Source: an uncultured Aquimarina sp.
GTDB lineage: Bacteria; Bacteroidota; Bacteroidia; Flavobacteriales; Flavobacteriaceae
Reading direction: 5' to 3'
Assembly (NCBI GenBank): GCA_947498785.1
Contig: CANMLS010000010.1
Coordinates: 80,515-144,514, forward strand
DNA length: 64,000 bases
Shown: piece after piece, positions 7,689-17,493 of the stretch
Layout of the letters: each line of letters starts with the position of its first letter
Position numbering within the stretch: the first letter of the stretch is position 1
Notes under the pieces: model-generated
Told to the model about the DNA's origin: nothing
The model's input: only the letters and a program-made list of their open reading frames with translations
Databases searched by the model: none
Program-made: the position numbers and the translations under genes

Positions 7689-9598
7689 CTCATCGTTTTT
7701 TCAAAAGTTAGCTTGAATTTATTTTTAAATCGTCTTGTCAAATAAGGATCAAATGAACTTGTTTTATTATTTACCTTGATAAGTTGTCCATCTATACTTA
7801 ACCATACATTTCTAGAGTCAAACATAGACTCTAAATAGAGTACTTCTTCTTTACTATATATCCAGCCTGTATCGATAGTAAATACACCAATGGTATCGAT
7901 TTCTATAATTTCCTTTACCAAGCTATTTCGATTTAACCGATATTCATCTGAGGTATATTTATACTTATTTCTGGATCTTATTTGTCCTGTACATTCGAAT
8001 GTGTCCCAACACCCCCATATATTTTCCCAAAACACTATACAATGATCTATACCAGAAGGTTTGATCTGAACCTTTGTCTCTATACCAGAAACTGACATGG
8101 TCAATTCATCTCCTGTAGAAAGCCCTTCTATATCTGTCATAGGAAATAACAAAGAGTACAGATCATTCCTTTTTAACTGAACTGGAATTGTTTTTTCAAC
8201 AGCTCCATGAATAGTAATCGTCTTTGGAGAAGCACTATTTTGTTCTAAAAAAGAAAAAGACAACAAACCTTTTCGGGTCAAAAAAACTTTTTTAGGTAAC
8301 TTGGTAAGTTTAGCATCTGGTGGGGTTACACCTTTAATGAATCTAATATCTTTTAAAGGTACTCCTCTTAGAATATTATCGCTAAATATTTTATTTTCTG
8401 TTATATCAAAATCCACTTTTACAGCAGAGTATGAGGCAAAAACCTTAGTAGATATTTCACCTAATAGGTGATCCTCTGGAAGCTTACTTATTATCTTTCT
8501 AATCTCTCCGCCAATATATGTTTTACTTACCCCTTTAAAGAAAGGTATGGCATACTTAAAACGATAGAGCTTATGATGTATCGCATTTATTAAGACAGTT
8601 AATTGTGTGTTACTAGAAGAAGAAGCTAATCGGATTACATTTTCATCATCAGTATAGTACAACGTATCTGTATCAAATAAATCTTCTATAAACTGAGAAA
8701 TTTCAACTTCGACCTCTATCTCTTCGGTTATACTACCAAGTTTCAAAATAACTTTTGAAACAAAAATCCCTATACCTAAATCATTTACATTATTATTTAA
8801 TCCTATATCAAAACTCAATGTATTTTGATTTCCAGTATTCCTACTAATATCCATCCAAGTAGATAGGGATTCAATCGTAAACGATCCTGAAGCATTTAAA
8901 GAAACATTTTTGGAGGTTGGAAAAAAACCATATCTCGTAAACTGAAACTTTAATTTATCGGGAGCTGCAAAAATATAATCTTCTGTACCCGACTGACCAT
9001 CAATCACCAAGCTTATTGGCCTCACAAAACTACTCACAGAGTCTGTTACAGTAATATTACCATTATAAGTCCCTGGCACCAATCCTTGAATATTAGCTCC
9101 AACACTAACTGAAGTATTACCTGAACCGTTACCTAAATTAAGCTTTACCCATGGCTGATTGGCTGTAATGGAATAATTATCCTCTGAAGTAATTTTTAAT
9201 ATTTGATTAGCAGGAAATTCTACATTACCTATTTTATAATAGAAATCAAAGGAACTTGGAGAAACAGTAGTTACTACCCGTTCTTTTAAAACCAGGCTTA
9301 CATCAAAGCCCAATAAGTGATCAAAAATTTCTTCTGGAGCTCCAGAATCGTTTATGACATTAACTCGTTCATATAACTGTACAAATGCGTTATACTCCCC
9401 TGCACGGATATGATCAACATACCCCTTATTAACACTGATATGTATTTTTTTAGTATCTCTGTTTGCAGCTATATTAACCCAAGGTGGATCACTACTCCAT
9501 CGTAAAGGATTCGAATAGTTTTTCATTCTAAAATCCCTTAATTGAGCGGGTGGTGCTATCCCTCCTTTTTTATACTCAAATTCAAATATTAATGCCAT
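7685..9598 (-). CDS. BACON-domain tail protein
   Basis: This 637-residue protein has repeated Ig-like units at its N-terminal half. Each has a WLS-like core (WSSDPPWVNIAANRD, ITANQPWVKLNLGNGSGNTS, ESLSTWMDISRNTGNQN) followed by a strand ending in a G-x-Y/F-x-x-x-I/V turn (LVPGTYNGNITVTD). This is the pattern of BACON domains (Bacteroidetes-associated, often carbohydrate-binding), here about residues 20-110, 115-200 and 215-300. The C-terminal half is unrecognised beta-rich sequence. It lies directly after the tape measure, so it is probably a tail-tip protein that binds host surface glycans. It overlaps the next gene by 4 bases. Confidence 0.8.
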   Translation of the reverse strand: MALIFEFEYKKGGIAPPAQLRDFRMKNYSNPLRWSSDPPWVNIAANRDTKKIHISVNKGYVDHIRAGEYNAFVQLYERVNVINDSGAPEEIFDHLLGFDVSLVLKERVVTTVSPSSFDFYYKIGNVEFPANQILKITSEDNYSITANQPWVKLNLGNGSGNTSVSVGANIQGLVPGTYNGNITVTDSVSSFVRPISLVIDGQSGTEDYIFAAPDKLKFQFTRYGFFPTSKNVSLNASGSFTIESLSTWMDISRNTGNQNTLSFDIGLNNNVNDLGIGIFVSKVILKLGSITEEIEVEVEISQFIEDLFDTDTLYYTDDENVIRLASSSSNTQLTVLINAIHHKLYRFKYAIPFFKGVSKTYIGGEIRKIISKLPEDHLLGEISTKVFASYSAVKVDFDITENKIFSDNILRGVPLKDIRFIKGVTPPDAKLTKLPKKVFLTRKGLLSFSFLEQNSASPKTITIHGAVEKTIPVQLKRNDLYSLLFPMTDIEGLSTGDELTMSVSGIETKVQIKPSGIDHCIVFWENIWGCWDTFECTGQIRSRNKYKYTSDEYRLNRNSLVKEIIEIDTIGVFTIDTGWIYSKEEVLYLESMFDSRNVWLSIDGQLIKVNNKTSSFDPYLTRRFKNKFKLTFEKTMR

Positions 9599-9601
9599 AA
9601 T

Positions 9602-12600
9602 TTATTGTCGTTTAGCGTTATTCCTAGATTCTTTTATCTTTTGTAACCTCTCATCAAAACGTAGAATTTCGTCATCTCCAATTAGTGATACAGCGGTTAG
9701 ACCTTCATCTAATAATCTATTTACTGCTGATGAAAACAAAAGCATTGCGGCAGATGGATCGTTTTCTTCTATTTCCGTTGTATCCTGACGATCTTCCTTG
9801 AATTCTGGAGGTGGTGTAGTGGTAAAACCTCCTTCTGCAAATTTCCCTAGCTTCATTTTTCTTTTGGTCTCCACATATTCCAGAATTTGAGGAATTGCAG
9901 GATCTGTACTATTCATTACAAACTCAGGGATTACATATTCATTTGCGTGTACTGTACCTGCAACTTCATGTCCAGTTTCATCTAGATACCCAATACCTTG
10001 TGTATATCCTCCATCTGCATAATTATTTTTATCTGGTAAAGGTTTAGCTAATACCAATCCAGCCTGTAAAGCACCCATAGCTCCTATTAACGCAGTCCAA
10101 GGCATACCTAAAGTTGGAGGAGACGCTGCCACAGCTTTTGCAATCCCCAAAGCAGTATTTGCAGCAATTCCAAATAGCGTAGAAATCTGTTCCCTTTTGG
10201 CTTGCTTGTATTCAACTTCTGCCTTCTTTTTTGCTAAATCCTGATCAAGTTTTTCTACTTCTTTATTATAGGTTTCCTGATCTATAATTCCAGAATCTAA
10301 TTGCTTTTTTAGAGCCTTTTTCTTTTTATCATTACTTTTCTCAAAACTCTTGAGTTGCTTGGCTTCATTAGCAGCTAGAAACTCACTATACATCCCCCAA
10401 ACATTCTGCAAGCCTCCTACAACCATTTCTACAGCCTTAATTTTGTTTTTTGCTGTATCTAGGTTTTCAAAAGTATTTTCCCAATCATCAATAGAGAATC
10501 CAAAAATATCTACTTCTCCTTTTAGCCCTTCAACTTCAGGATCATCCTCTTCTTCGTTTTCTAGAATACCAATTTCTGAAAGCTTAAGCTTTACCTCGTC
10601 CAGCCGTTGGTTAAGTAATTCTTTCTGCTCATCAGTAAGTAATTTATCTCCAAGGTTGATACCCGTTTCTTCTCCTTCTAATAGAGAAGTCATTAATTCT
10701 ATCTGTTTTTGATAAAACGCTGCTTGGTTATCTAGTTCGGTTAATTCAAAATCCCTCTGCAATGCCTTTTTTGCATCATTTAAAGTCTTAATCTCAGAGA
10801 GTTCATTATCTGACAGCGTACCTTTAAGTAAAGCTTTAGCCTCTTCTATGTCTTCTAATGCTGCTATCTGATTGTTATGGTCTATCTCTCTAAGAAGTGT
10901 ATCGCGCTCATGTTGCTTTTTTAATTTTTCTACATGATCATTTATAGCCTCATTTTCAATTTTAGCAATGTTAGTTTGGTGCTGTAATTCTAATATCTCA
11001 AGGGCTTTAAGCTCTTGAGTTGTCATTTGGTTTTTTTCTTTACGAAATAGCCCTGCTTTTTCCTTTCGCTTCTTAAACGCAGCTTCTTCTTGCTCTAATA
11101 ACCCTTTACTATTTAGAATTACTAGCTCCCTGAATTCTCTTTCTTTTTGTAATCGTTTGCGTAATTCTTCTAACTCCTTACGAGTGATGTGTGACCTCCT
11201 TTTTCGTAACTCTTCTTCAGCTTTTTGTTGTTCTTCTAATTTTGCTTTATCAATAAATCCTTGTTTTCGGGTTTCAAACTCAAGGTCCACTTTTTTGGAG
11301 GCCTCCTCTCGTATTCTTTTAATTTCATCTACAATTCCTCCTGCCGAAGTTTTGACCACATCAAAAGATTCACTTACCTTTTTCTTATAATTTTCTGCTG
11401 CTTTTTTAGCCCCATCAAAGTCAAGACTTATCAATTTTTTAAATATATCTCCAAAAGAAAAAGCCTCCCCAATCAATTCTTTGATACTACCGATCACTAA
11501 TCGAAAATTACTTTTAACAATCTTAGGCATTGCTTTAGTAGAAGCTAGAAAAAGCACAATTTGTTTTACCAAAAATTCATTCCAATCAGTAAAAGAACCT
11601 TGAATACCACTTAATGCTTTATAAAAAATAGTTTGAATCTTCGTCCATACTAAATCCATTTCTCCTGCAAAAACTATATAATCATCTGATCGTAAGGCCT
11701 CATCTTTTGCTATGGCCAATTCATGATGAGCATCAGCGGTTTCTTTTAACATTTGTTGAAGTGGTGTGAGCACAATAGTTTGTTTCTCCAACGCTATATT
11801 TATCGCTTCAAAAATCTTTAAAGCTCCTCCTGCATCTTCACCAGCTCCCTTAAATAAATCTGCTGTTAATTGCTGTTGTTGCTGAACACTTAAACCATAC
11901 TTTTTACTTTCTTTAATAATTTCCTGTAAAGCCTTTTTGGTCGTAATTGTCCCTTTTTTTATTCCATTAAACAGTTTATCTGTAAAGGAAATCCCAAAAG
12001 CGTTATCCAAAGCGTCTCTGGTGGTATCTCCCTGCTCGGTCATAGCTAAATGGAATTCTTTTAATGCATCAGGAAGCTTATCTTTAAAAACTCCCAAATC
12101 ATAACCCGCAGCAATTATGTTTTTAAATTCATTTATACTATACCCAGCATCGGCAAGAAATGGAGCATACTCATTTAAACTTTCTAAATACTCCTCATTT
12201 ACCACTCCTCCTGCTATTAATCCCTCTTCTATACTGCTTAATGCTTCGCTCCAACTGATTTTAAATTTTTTAACCAGAACATTAGCGGTTTCAAGAATCT
12301 TCTTATAGTCCTGGTCAAAAACTTTTGAAATGGTTTTTGCATGCAATCGAACCTCATGGGCATGTTCTCCAACCAATCCTGTAACTTGCTCTGTAAGCTT
12401 GGCTGTTTTCCAAATCTTTTTATTATACTTTGACCATTCTTTAACCGCTAAACCGACTCCAGCCAAAACCGCAGCAGCAAGAACCACAGGGTTTGCAAGT
12501 AAGGATAATGCAGCCTTTCCTACATTTTTAATACTGCCAGCAATTCCGTTAAACCCTGCCTTTATCTCCTTATAATTTCCTCTCTTAAATCCTGTAAACA

Positions 12601-12874
12601 ATGAACCAACACTATCTGTGAAATCGTTAACTACTTCTTCATCCGATTTCATTTGATCAATGAATTCTTCTTGCTGCTTTTTAGCATCGTCCATCAGCTT
12701 TTTATACTGACCGAGGTTTTTCCCTGCTTCTTTCCAGTTATCAGAACCAATAGGACTTTTATCCAGTTGTCTTTGAGCCTTAAAATATTCACGTTTAAAC
12801 GTGCGAAATGTATCTTCTACTTCCTTACCGTTAACCTTTATTTTAAATTTTAATTCTGGAGCGTTAGTATTCAT
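9602..12874 (-). CDS. tail tape measure protein
   Basis: At 1090 residues this is the longest phage protein. It has an N-terminal charged helical part, a hydrophobic segment (about residues 118-148, LLANPVVLAAAVLAGVGLA), a very long coiled-coil region (about 500-800, full of Glu, Lys, Arg, Leu), a second hydrophobic stretch (about 905-955) and C-terminal glycine-rich FAEGG/YADGG motifs typical of tape measures. It sets tail length and is ejected with DNA. By the usual 1.5 angstrom per residue rule the tail would be about 160 nm. It overlaps the preceding gene by 11 bases. Confidence 0.93.
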   Translation of the reverse strand: MNTNAPELKFKIKVNGKEVEDTFRTFKREYFKAQRQLDKSPIGSDNWKEAGKNLGQYKKLMDDAKKQQEEFIDQMKSDEEVVNDFTDSVGSLFTGFKRGNYKEIKAGFNGIAGSIKNVGKAALSLLANPVVLAAAVLAGVGLAVKEWSKYNKKIWKTAKLTEQVTGLVGEHAHEVRLHAKTISKVFDQDYKKILETANVLVKKFKISWSEALSSIEEGLIAGGVVNEEYLESLNEYAPFLADAGYSINEFKNIIAAGYDLGVFKDKLPDALKEFHLAMTEQGDTTRDALDNAFGISFTDKLFNGIKKGTITTKKALQEIIKESKKYGLSVQQQQQLTADLFKGAGEDAGGALKIFEAINIALEKQTIVLTPLQQMLKETADAHHELAIAKDEALRSDDYIVFAGEMDLVWTKIQTIFYKALSGIQGSFTDWNEFLVKQIVLFLASTKAMPKIVKSNFRLVIGSIKELIGEAFSFGDIFKKLISLDFDGAKKAAENYKKKVSESFDVVKTSAGGIVDEIKRIREEASKKVDLEFETRKQGFIDKAKLEEQQKAEEELRKRRSHITRKELEELRKRLQKEREFRELVILNSKGLLEQEEAAFKKRKEKAGLFRKEKNQMTTQELKALEILELQHQTNIAKIENEAINDHVEKLKKQHERDTLLREIDHNNQIAALEDIEEAKALLKGTLSDNELSEIKTLNDAKKALQRDFELTELDNQAAFYQKQIELMTSLLEGEETGINLGDKLLTDEQKELLNQRLDEVKLKLSEIGILENEEEDDPEVEGLKGEVDIFGFSIDDWENTFENLDTAKNKIKAVEMVVGGLQNVWGMYSEFLAANEAKQLKSFEKSNDKKKKALKKQLDSGIIDQETYNKEVEKLDQDLAKKKAEVEYKQAKREQISTLFGIAANTALGIAKAVAASPPTLGMPWTALIGAMGALQAGLVLAKPLPDKNNYADGGYTQGIGYLDETGHEVAGTVHANEYVIPEFVMNSTDPAIPQILEYVETKRKMKLGKFAEGGFTTTPPPEFKEDRQDTTEIEENDPSAAMLLFSSAVNRLLDEGLTAVSLIGDDEILRFDERLQKIKESRNNAKRQ

Positions 12875-13373
12875 CTTGAGTAAGGGTAACTATGAGGTTA
12901 TTAAATTTTGCCTGAAAAACTTCGGTTCTGGTCTCTGACAAGTGTTTTGCCAAATATGTTATCGCTCCACTGGATGTATATACATCCTTGAAAATGGAAC
13001 GATCACGAACATTAAGAATATGGGAGTCTCGATGGGTAAATTCTTTACTGAATCTATGATGTGAAAAGCGAACGAAACTCCCGTCCCGTTTTCCTTCAAA
13101 ACCATAGTGATGCATAAAAGCATATTTATTGGAGGTCGTATCCAGACCTAACAACACATACTCTCCTAGTTTATGACGTACCTTACTGGCACGAAGCATC
13201 GGTTTTACCTTTTTACCTTGGAAAACACCACCTCGATTTTTTACATCAAATGCCCGATTGATATTTTTATGTAAATAGCGAGTAGCCAAACGAGCAGCAT
13301 GTGCTCCAATTTTGGCTTCTTTCTGACGTATGATTTTCTCTTTAGCAGATAAAGGCATCTTTTTTTTACGCAA
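12864..13373 (-). CDS. phage structural protein, possible neck/tail-completion factor
   Basis: This 169-residue basic protein reads KNRGGVFQGKKVKPMLRASKVRHKLGEYVLLG in its middle, followed by YAFMHHYGFEGKRDGSFVRFSHHRF. That combination of a basic N-terminus with an HHYG segment resembles HK97-gp10-like or virion morphogenesis proteins, but I cannot confirm it. The start may be the ATG at 13373 or the methionine six codons later. Position just upstream of the tape measure fits a head-tail joining or tail-terminator role. Confidence 0.6.
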   Translation of the reverse strand: MRKKKMPLSAKEKIIRQKEAKIGAHAARLATRYLHKNINRAFDVKNRGGVFQGKKVKPMLRASKVRHKLGEYVLLGLDTTSNKYAFMHHYGFEGKRDGSFVRFSHHRFSKEFTHRDSHILNVRDRSIFKDVYTSSGAITYLAKHLSETRTEVFQAKFNNLIVTLTQDEY

Positions 13374-13410
13374 GATGCCATCAGAGAAGAATCAAAAAAA
13401 GGACAACGGA

Positions 13411-13920
13411 TTATAGGGAATCTATATCATTCCAATCATTAATATCTATGGTCAATGGTTGTTTTGTTCTGAGCGTTAGAGAAAATTCCATCCCTACTAA
13501 ACCAAGACTGGATTTTAAACGAATCTCATTGAATTCAACAGTGTTTTGATCAAAGTTTTTATACAACCATTTGGAATCTGGTTTTTTACTGTCATAGTTA
13601 ATACGGGAAAGGACTTTGAAACCTACTCGTTCACAATCTGCAATAGTGGAAGCTTCTAAAGTATAATCCCCAACTTTCGATATTGGCTCTAATACCCCAA
13701 AATGTATAACTCTTCCTGCTAGTGTACGTTGATCATTACCATTTAGCGCTCCTTCATATTTAAAAATAGTAAGCAACTTTCCTTGTATTCCATATTTTGA
13801 GTTCAATACATCGTGTAGTTCTTGCTCATTATAACCAACAAAATTATTGATCTCTGTACAAGAAGAAGCAAGAGATTTCAAATATTCTTTAACCTTATTA
13901 TAATCTAGACGTTCATCCAT
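13411..13920 (-). CDS. phage structural protein, unknown (169 aa)
   Basis: A 169-residue protein of mixed alpha/beta character with no family I recognise. It begins with a helix (DYNKVKEYLKSLASSCTEI) and ends in strands (LVGMEFSLTLRTKQPLTIDI). It overlaps the preceding gene by 8 bases and lies in the block between amidase and tape measure, where tail terminator, tail tube and tape-measure chaperone genes are expected. A tail-completion role is possible by position only. Confidence 0.55.
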   Translation of the reverse strand: MDERLDYNKVKEYLKSLASSCTEINNFVGYNEQELHDVLNSKYGIQGKLLTIFKYEGALNGNDQRTLAGRVIHFGVLEPISKVGDYTLEASTIADCERVGFKVLSRINYDSKKPDSKWLYKNFDQNTVEFNEIRLKSSLGLVGMEFSLTLRTKQPLTIDINDWNDIDSL

Positions 13921-14650
13921 TGTTTCGTGTAAATTCTTTTTGATCCGCTAACTCATCGTCAAGAATATTCATAAAATCATAAAGATTGGCTTCTTTGGTG
14001 TTGGGTAGCGGTCCAAAAGGTTGGTTTTCACTTCTGGCCATATTAAATACAATCTTATCAAAAGAGTTATAGGAACTCTTTCCAGAGCCCGAAGAGTTCT
14101 TAAACACATTCTTAAACCTTTGGATAAGCAACTGTCTACTCCCTATATACGCCAGTACTACTGATAATTTCTTATCCCTAGGCATTAACCTAACATATAT
14201 AGAATGCTCTAATTCTTTACGGGAAAAGTCTTTACCTTTTGGCAAATACAAAATGGAAACCAACCTGTTGAGTTCTTTGGTATCTCTAGTTTTACACCAA
14301 CTATAATAAAACATATCTGCCATAGAAAATTGATCAATCGTAAGATTATTCATTCTGGCAGATGGACCGTATAATTTGATCCTTCCTAATTTTAAATATT
14401 TAGGAAATTCAGTCCTATCAGTAGCATTACTCAAAAATGCAGTGTGTTTATATAATTCTGCAAAAGGAACTCTGGCAATTAAATAGCGCATTTTAAAGGA
14501 ATTCCAAATACTTTTCTTCCTTAAAAAAAGTATATACACCAAACCACGTTTGATCTTCTCCTCGGAAAACCCTGAAAATAATAAAGAAGCAATTTTTGCC
14601 AATTGCCAAGAATTAAGTTCATTCCATGTAGTTGCTACCTTATAATTCAT
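13913..14650 (-). CDS. phage protein, unknown (245 aa)
   Basis: This 245-residue basic protein begins MNYKVATTWNELNSWQLAKIASLL, a pattern common in Bacteroidetes prophage genes located before the tape measure. It is mainly helical. Its place suggests a tail-assembly chaperone-like role, but no motif proves it. The stop overlaps the amidase start region by a single base and it overlaps the next gene by 8 bases, so translation is coupled across the module. Confidence 0.55.
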   Translation of the reverse strand: MNYKVATTWNELNSWQLAKIASLLFSGFSEEKIKRGLVYILFLRKKSIWNSFKMRYLIARVPFAELYKHTAFLSNATDRTEFPKYLKLGRIKLYGPSARMNNLTIDQFSMADMFYYSWCKTRDTKELNRLVSILYLPKGKDFSRKELEHSIYVRLMPRDKKLSVVLAYIGSRQLLIQRFKNVFKNSSGSGKSSYNSFDKIVFNMARSENQPFGPLPNTKEANLYDFMNILDDELADQKEFTRNNG

Positions 14651-15162
14651 TATCGCAATAAAGGTTGGATTTTCTTAATAGCATATTTACCTGGGCAAGC
14701 GGTTGGTGATGTCTGCCTATGATACCGAACTCCAATAATATTGAGGTATGTACTTAATGAATCCTGCAATCGTTTTGCTGAGCGTAAAGCAGCTTCTGGC
14801 AACTCTTTTTCATGATAATTTCCAACAAACACGATACCTATCGAATTTGTATTATGACCAGAGTCATGCCAAGTAACTTCATTGATATCATTTAACTGAT
14901 AGATTTTACCATCCCATCCAATAGCAAAACAATATCCAATTTCTGGAAAACCTCGACCTAAATGTCCTTTTGCTATTTGATTTATGGTTTGACCTTCACT
15001 TGCCGTATGATGGTAAGTAATATATAAAGGTCTTTTTAGTGAGCGATTTCTATATTGTTTGGTTTTGCTTTTAGGTAATGAATCCTTTAGGTTAATTACT
15101 CCTATAGAAGTAAAAACCAGACCTAGAATTCCTAAGATACCACCTATTATTTTATTTTTCAT
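14650..15162 (-). CDS. endolysin: N-acetylmuramoyl-L-alanine amidase (Amidase_2)
   Basis: The protein has an N-terminal hydrophobic segment (IIGGILGILGLVFTSIGV) that should act as a signal anchor, followed by an Amidase_2 domain like T7 lysozyme. The zinc ligands are visible: His of ITYHHTA, His of VRYHRQTSPTAC and the Cys of TACPG. It cleaves the bond between muramic acid and the stem peptide during lysis. I chose the ATG at 15162 because the hydrophobic anchor starts right after it; an upstream in-frame ATG lies at 15186. It overlaps the holin-like gene by 11 bases, a typical lysis pair. Confidence 0.9.
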   Translation of the reverse strand: MKNKIIGGILGILGLVFTSIGVINLKDSLPKSKTKQYRNRSLKRPLYITYHHTASEGQTINQIAKGHLGRGFPEIGYCFAIGWDGKIYQLNDINEVTWHDSGHNTNSIGIVFVGNYHEKELPEAALRSAKRLQDSLSTYLNIIGVRYHRQTSPTACPGKYAIKKIQPLLR

Positions 15163-15367
15163 TTTTGAGGGATTTAAGTTGTTCAACTAACAATGCTGTC
15201 TCTGCTTTTTCTTTAGATTCCCTTGACTTTTCTGCTTTATACCTTCGTATGTTTACAATAATTGCCGTAATAGCAACTATCAAAGCCAAACTAAAATTAA
15301 AGACTTCAACAAAGGATAAGCTTGCTATGGCAACTGCTATTGCAGAAAGTGTATTTTCTGTTTTCAT
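15152..15367 (-). CDS. holin-like small membrane protein
   Basis: From the ATG at 15367 the protein has 71 residues: a short polar start (MKTENTL), two hydrophobic segments separated by a short turn (about residues 8-22 and 26-43), and a charged lysine/glutamate-rich helical tail. This is class II holin topology. The gene lies directly upstream of, and overlaps, the anchored amidase. An upstream in-frame ATG at 15415 would add 16 charged residues and seems less likely. Holin function is inferred from topology and position. Confidence 0.65.
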   Translation of the reverse strand: MKTENTLSAIAVAIASLSFVEVFNFSLALIVAITAIIVNIRRYKAEKSRESKEKAETALLVEQLKSLKNEK

Positions 15368-15404
15368 ATTAAAATTTTCTTTTATGTGTCTTATTTTGAA
15401 ATCG

Positions 15405-16514
15405 TCAAAAATCAATTACTCTATACACTACGTTTATCTTAATTTCACCTATCCCATCTTCAGCATCTTCCAAAAAGAACCAATACAACGAAGAATCCCC
15501 AATAGTATCCGCAACAGTATTACCATCACCTGCATCTCCATCATAATCCTCTATTTTTGGTTTATGACATATAATACCCTTAAAATTCAATCTCAAGTTA
15601 TCTGCATTTTTAACTACTGTCGCATTACCTAAAATGAATGAGTATCTCACATTATTATTATACTCTACAGTTAAGTTTTTTGATATGGTTATAGAGAGAA
15701 TATCATACGCTTTATTGGCACCTGGGCTAGGTAATATTTCTCTATAAATACCAGCCTGGAGGTTTGGATTTCTTAGGGTAATTGTAGTAGAATAAATATC
15801 TGTTGAAACTGGTATAGGATTAGATTGACCTACTGTTCCTATTGACCTCCAAATACTCCAAGTATCATTATTACGCCCCCTATAAAAAAAACCTTTACTC
15901 AAAGAAGGTTCATCAACATACGGTATTGCTAATTGGGTGATGTTACCTAACCCATTATTAGATCCAAACTCAAAGCATAAGCAAAAAAATAAAGTGTCAT
16001 CTTCTGGAGTTGGACCATTTGTAGTACTTCCTCTAACTAAACCCATATTGACTCCTGGTAATGTACTTGTATTCCAATCAACCACAGTATCAATATTAGA
16101 AGCCGTAAAACTGTCTTTTATCGTTTTGTAAACCGATATAAATTCTTGTGGTAATCCAGAGATATTATTTATATCAAGATTTTGAAGTTCTTCCTTATTT
16201 TGCTTAATATAATTTACGATCTCCTGCAACTCATCTAAGGTAGTATCATCACTATGGAGTAAGGATAATATTTGATCAATGAAGCCTTTTATTATAACTC
16301 CTTGCTTTGCGGATAAAGCTGCATTGGCTATTGGTGACACTAAATCATCGGCTACCGCAGGAATATTATTAAAACCAGGTAGCTTTTCTACATCGTCTGC
16401 ATGAGCATTAACAACATTCTTGATTTCGTTAAAATCTTCTGCCGTTGCTTGTTGGGTTCTGTCTACAACCTTTCTAGGGTTTGTTTTATCTTTATAGGTA
16501 AGTCTTTCTGCCAT
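15405..16514 (-). CDS. tail fibre protein
   Basis: This 369-residue protein has a charged N-terminal part (MAERLTYKDKTNPRKVVDRTQQ) followed by the recurrent fibre motif LSAKQGVIIKGFIDQILSLLHSDDTTLDELQEIVNYIKQNKEELQ-like block (about residues 65-115), which is common to phage tail fibres. It ends in a beta-rich C-terminal domain (about 120-369). It probably forms a trimeric receptor-binding fibre. The gene sits between the head-tail adaptor and the lysis genes rather than at the end of the tail module, an unusual but known arrangement. Confidence 0.78.
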   Translation of the reverse strand: MAERLTYKDKTNPRKVVDRTQQATAEDFNEIKNVVNAHADDVEKLPGFNNIPAVADDLVSPIANAALSAKQGVIIKGFIDQILSLLHSDDTTLDELQEIVNYIKQNKEELQNLDINNISGLPQEFISVYKTIKDSFTASNIDTVVDWNTSTLPGVNMGLVRGSTTNGPTPEDDTLFFCLCFEFGSNNGLGNITQLAIPYVDEPSLSKGFFYRGRNNDTWSIWRSIGTVGQSNPIPVSTDIYSTTITLRNPNLQAGIYREILPSPGANKAYDILSITISKNLTVEYNNNVRYSFILGNATVVKNADNLRLNFKGIICHKPKIEDYDGDAGDGNTVADTIGDSSLYWFFLEDAEDGIGEIKINVVYRVIDF

Positions 16515-16554
16515 GGTTCAAAATTCGTTTTTCAGTCGGCTAAAAAAAAGGACA

Positions 16555-17493
16555 TCATAATGCTAGACCTGATTTTAGTTTTATAATATTTTTATTGGCA
16601 GGCTTGGATTCTCTTTGCGTTATAGGAAACACATCAGGATGTTTAAGAAGCAATGCATTTAGTTTTTTTAGATATTCTTCACCGTCCTTTTGTTGGCTGT
16701 CTTTAAGTTTTTGTAATCGTTCATCAGAATACTCACTTGTCTTTTCCCAAGGAAGTTGCTCCCATATGTATATAGCGGAACTACCTGTCATTACAAAAGC
16801 TCCAGAATCCACAGATTTTGCTATAGTAAGAGCGACCTCGGCCTTTTGGCATAAATCCAGAGCTCTGGATAAGACAGGATCTATAGTTCTTGTTTTTATG
16901 AGGTTTATAGCCTCTTCTCCCAACATAGGCAAGAAATATTGTTCCTCTATTTTTCTGACTATCGGTTTTAAAGCAATAAACGTTTTTCGGGAACCAGAGA
17001 TATTAAAGTGGTTTTCAAACTCATCCGTTCTCTTATTAAAATGTTCATTGAAAACAGAATATGCAGTACTATCTCTCCAATCTGGAAATTTATCTACATA
17101 ATATTCCATGGTTTTTAAAGCCTCATCAATGGCCTCAAATCCTGTATCCGTAAACCCCCGTTGAAGATCACGTTTTGTCGCCCAATCAATAGACTTAGTA
17201 TCTTCCAGATCGGTTTCTTTTGTACCATAATTGGTTATATGTACGCATAGCTGTGCAAACCCTAAATGAAAAGCCAAATTTGCACTGGCCTCTGCCAATA
17301 AATATTTCACTTCCAAAATATCGGTATCGCTTCCATTATGATTTAGGATAGTTGTATATTCTTCTTTACCAATGTTAGGGATGATATATTTACGTTCTGC
17401 TCGTTTAATAAAAGGTAGTGCTTTATCGAAGTCAAAATTAGAAGTAACATTGACATACTCCTGTAACTCAAGTGTATTGTTTACTAAATTCAT
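16555..17493 (-). CDS. DUF6712-like head-tail adaptor protein
   Basis: This 312-residue, mostly helical protein has two similar halves: FDKALPFIKRAERKYIIPNIGKEEY near the start and RKTFIALKPIVRKIEEQYFLPMLGEEA near the middle. The duplicated pattern matches a Bacteroidetes family (DUF6712) found next to portal genes and thought to act as a head-completion or connector protein. It overlaps the portal gene by 4 bases. Name by family memory; the adaptor role is inferred from position. Confidence 0.72.
   Translation of the reverse strand: MNLVNNTLELQEYVNVTSNFDFDKALPFIKRAERKYIIPNIGKEEYTTILNHNGSDTDILEVKYLLAEASANLAFHLGFAQLCVHITNYGTKETDLEDTKSIDWATKRDLQRGFTDTGFEAIDEALKTMEYYVDKFPDWRDSTAYSVFNEHFNKRTDEFENHFNISGSRKTFIALKPIVRKIEEQYFLPMLGEEAINLIKTRTIDPVLSRALDLCQKAEVALTIAKSVDSGAFVMTGSSAIYIWEQLPWEKTSEYSDERLQKLKDSQQKDGEEYLKKLNALLLKHPDVFPITQRESKPANKNIIKLKSGLAL

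Noticed and set aside
10350..12853. Several plus-strand open frames opposite the tape measure gene
   Set aside because: They are antisense to a clear coding gene and have serine- or phenylalanine-rich shadow composition.
15165..15632. Plus-strand 155-codon frame over the holin-like and fibre genes
   Set aside because: It is antisense to two well-supported genes and lacks family features.
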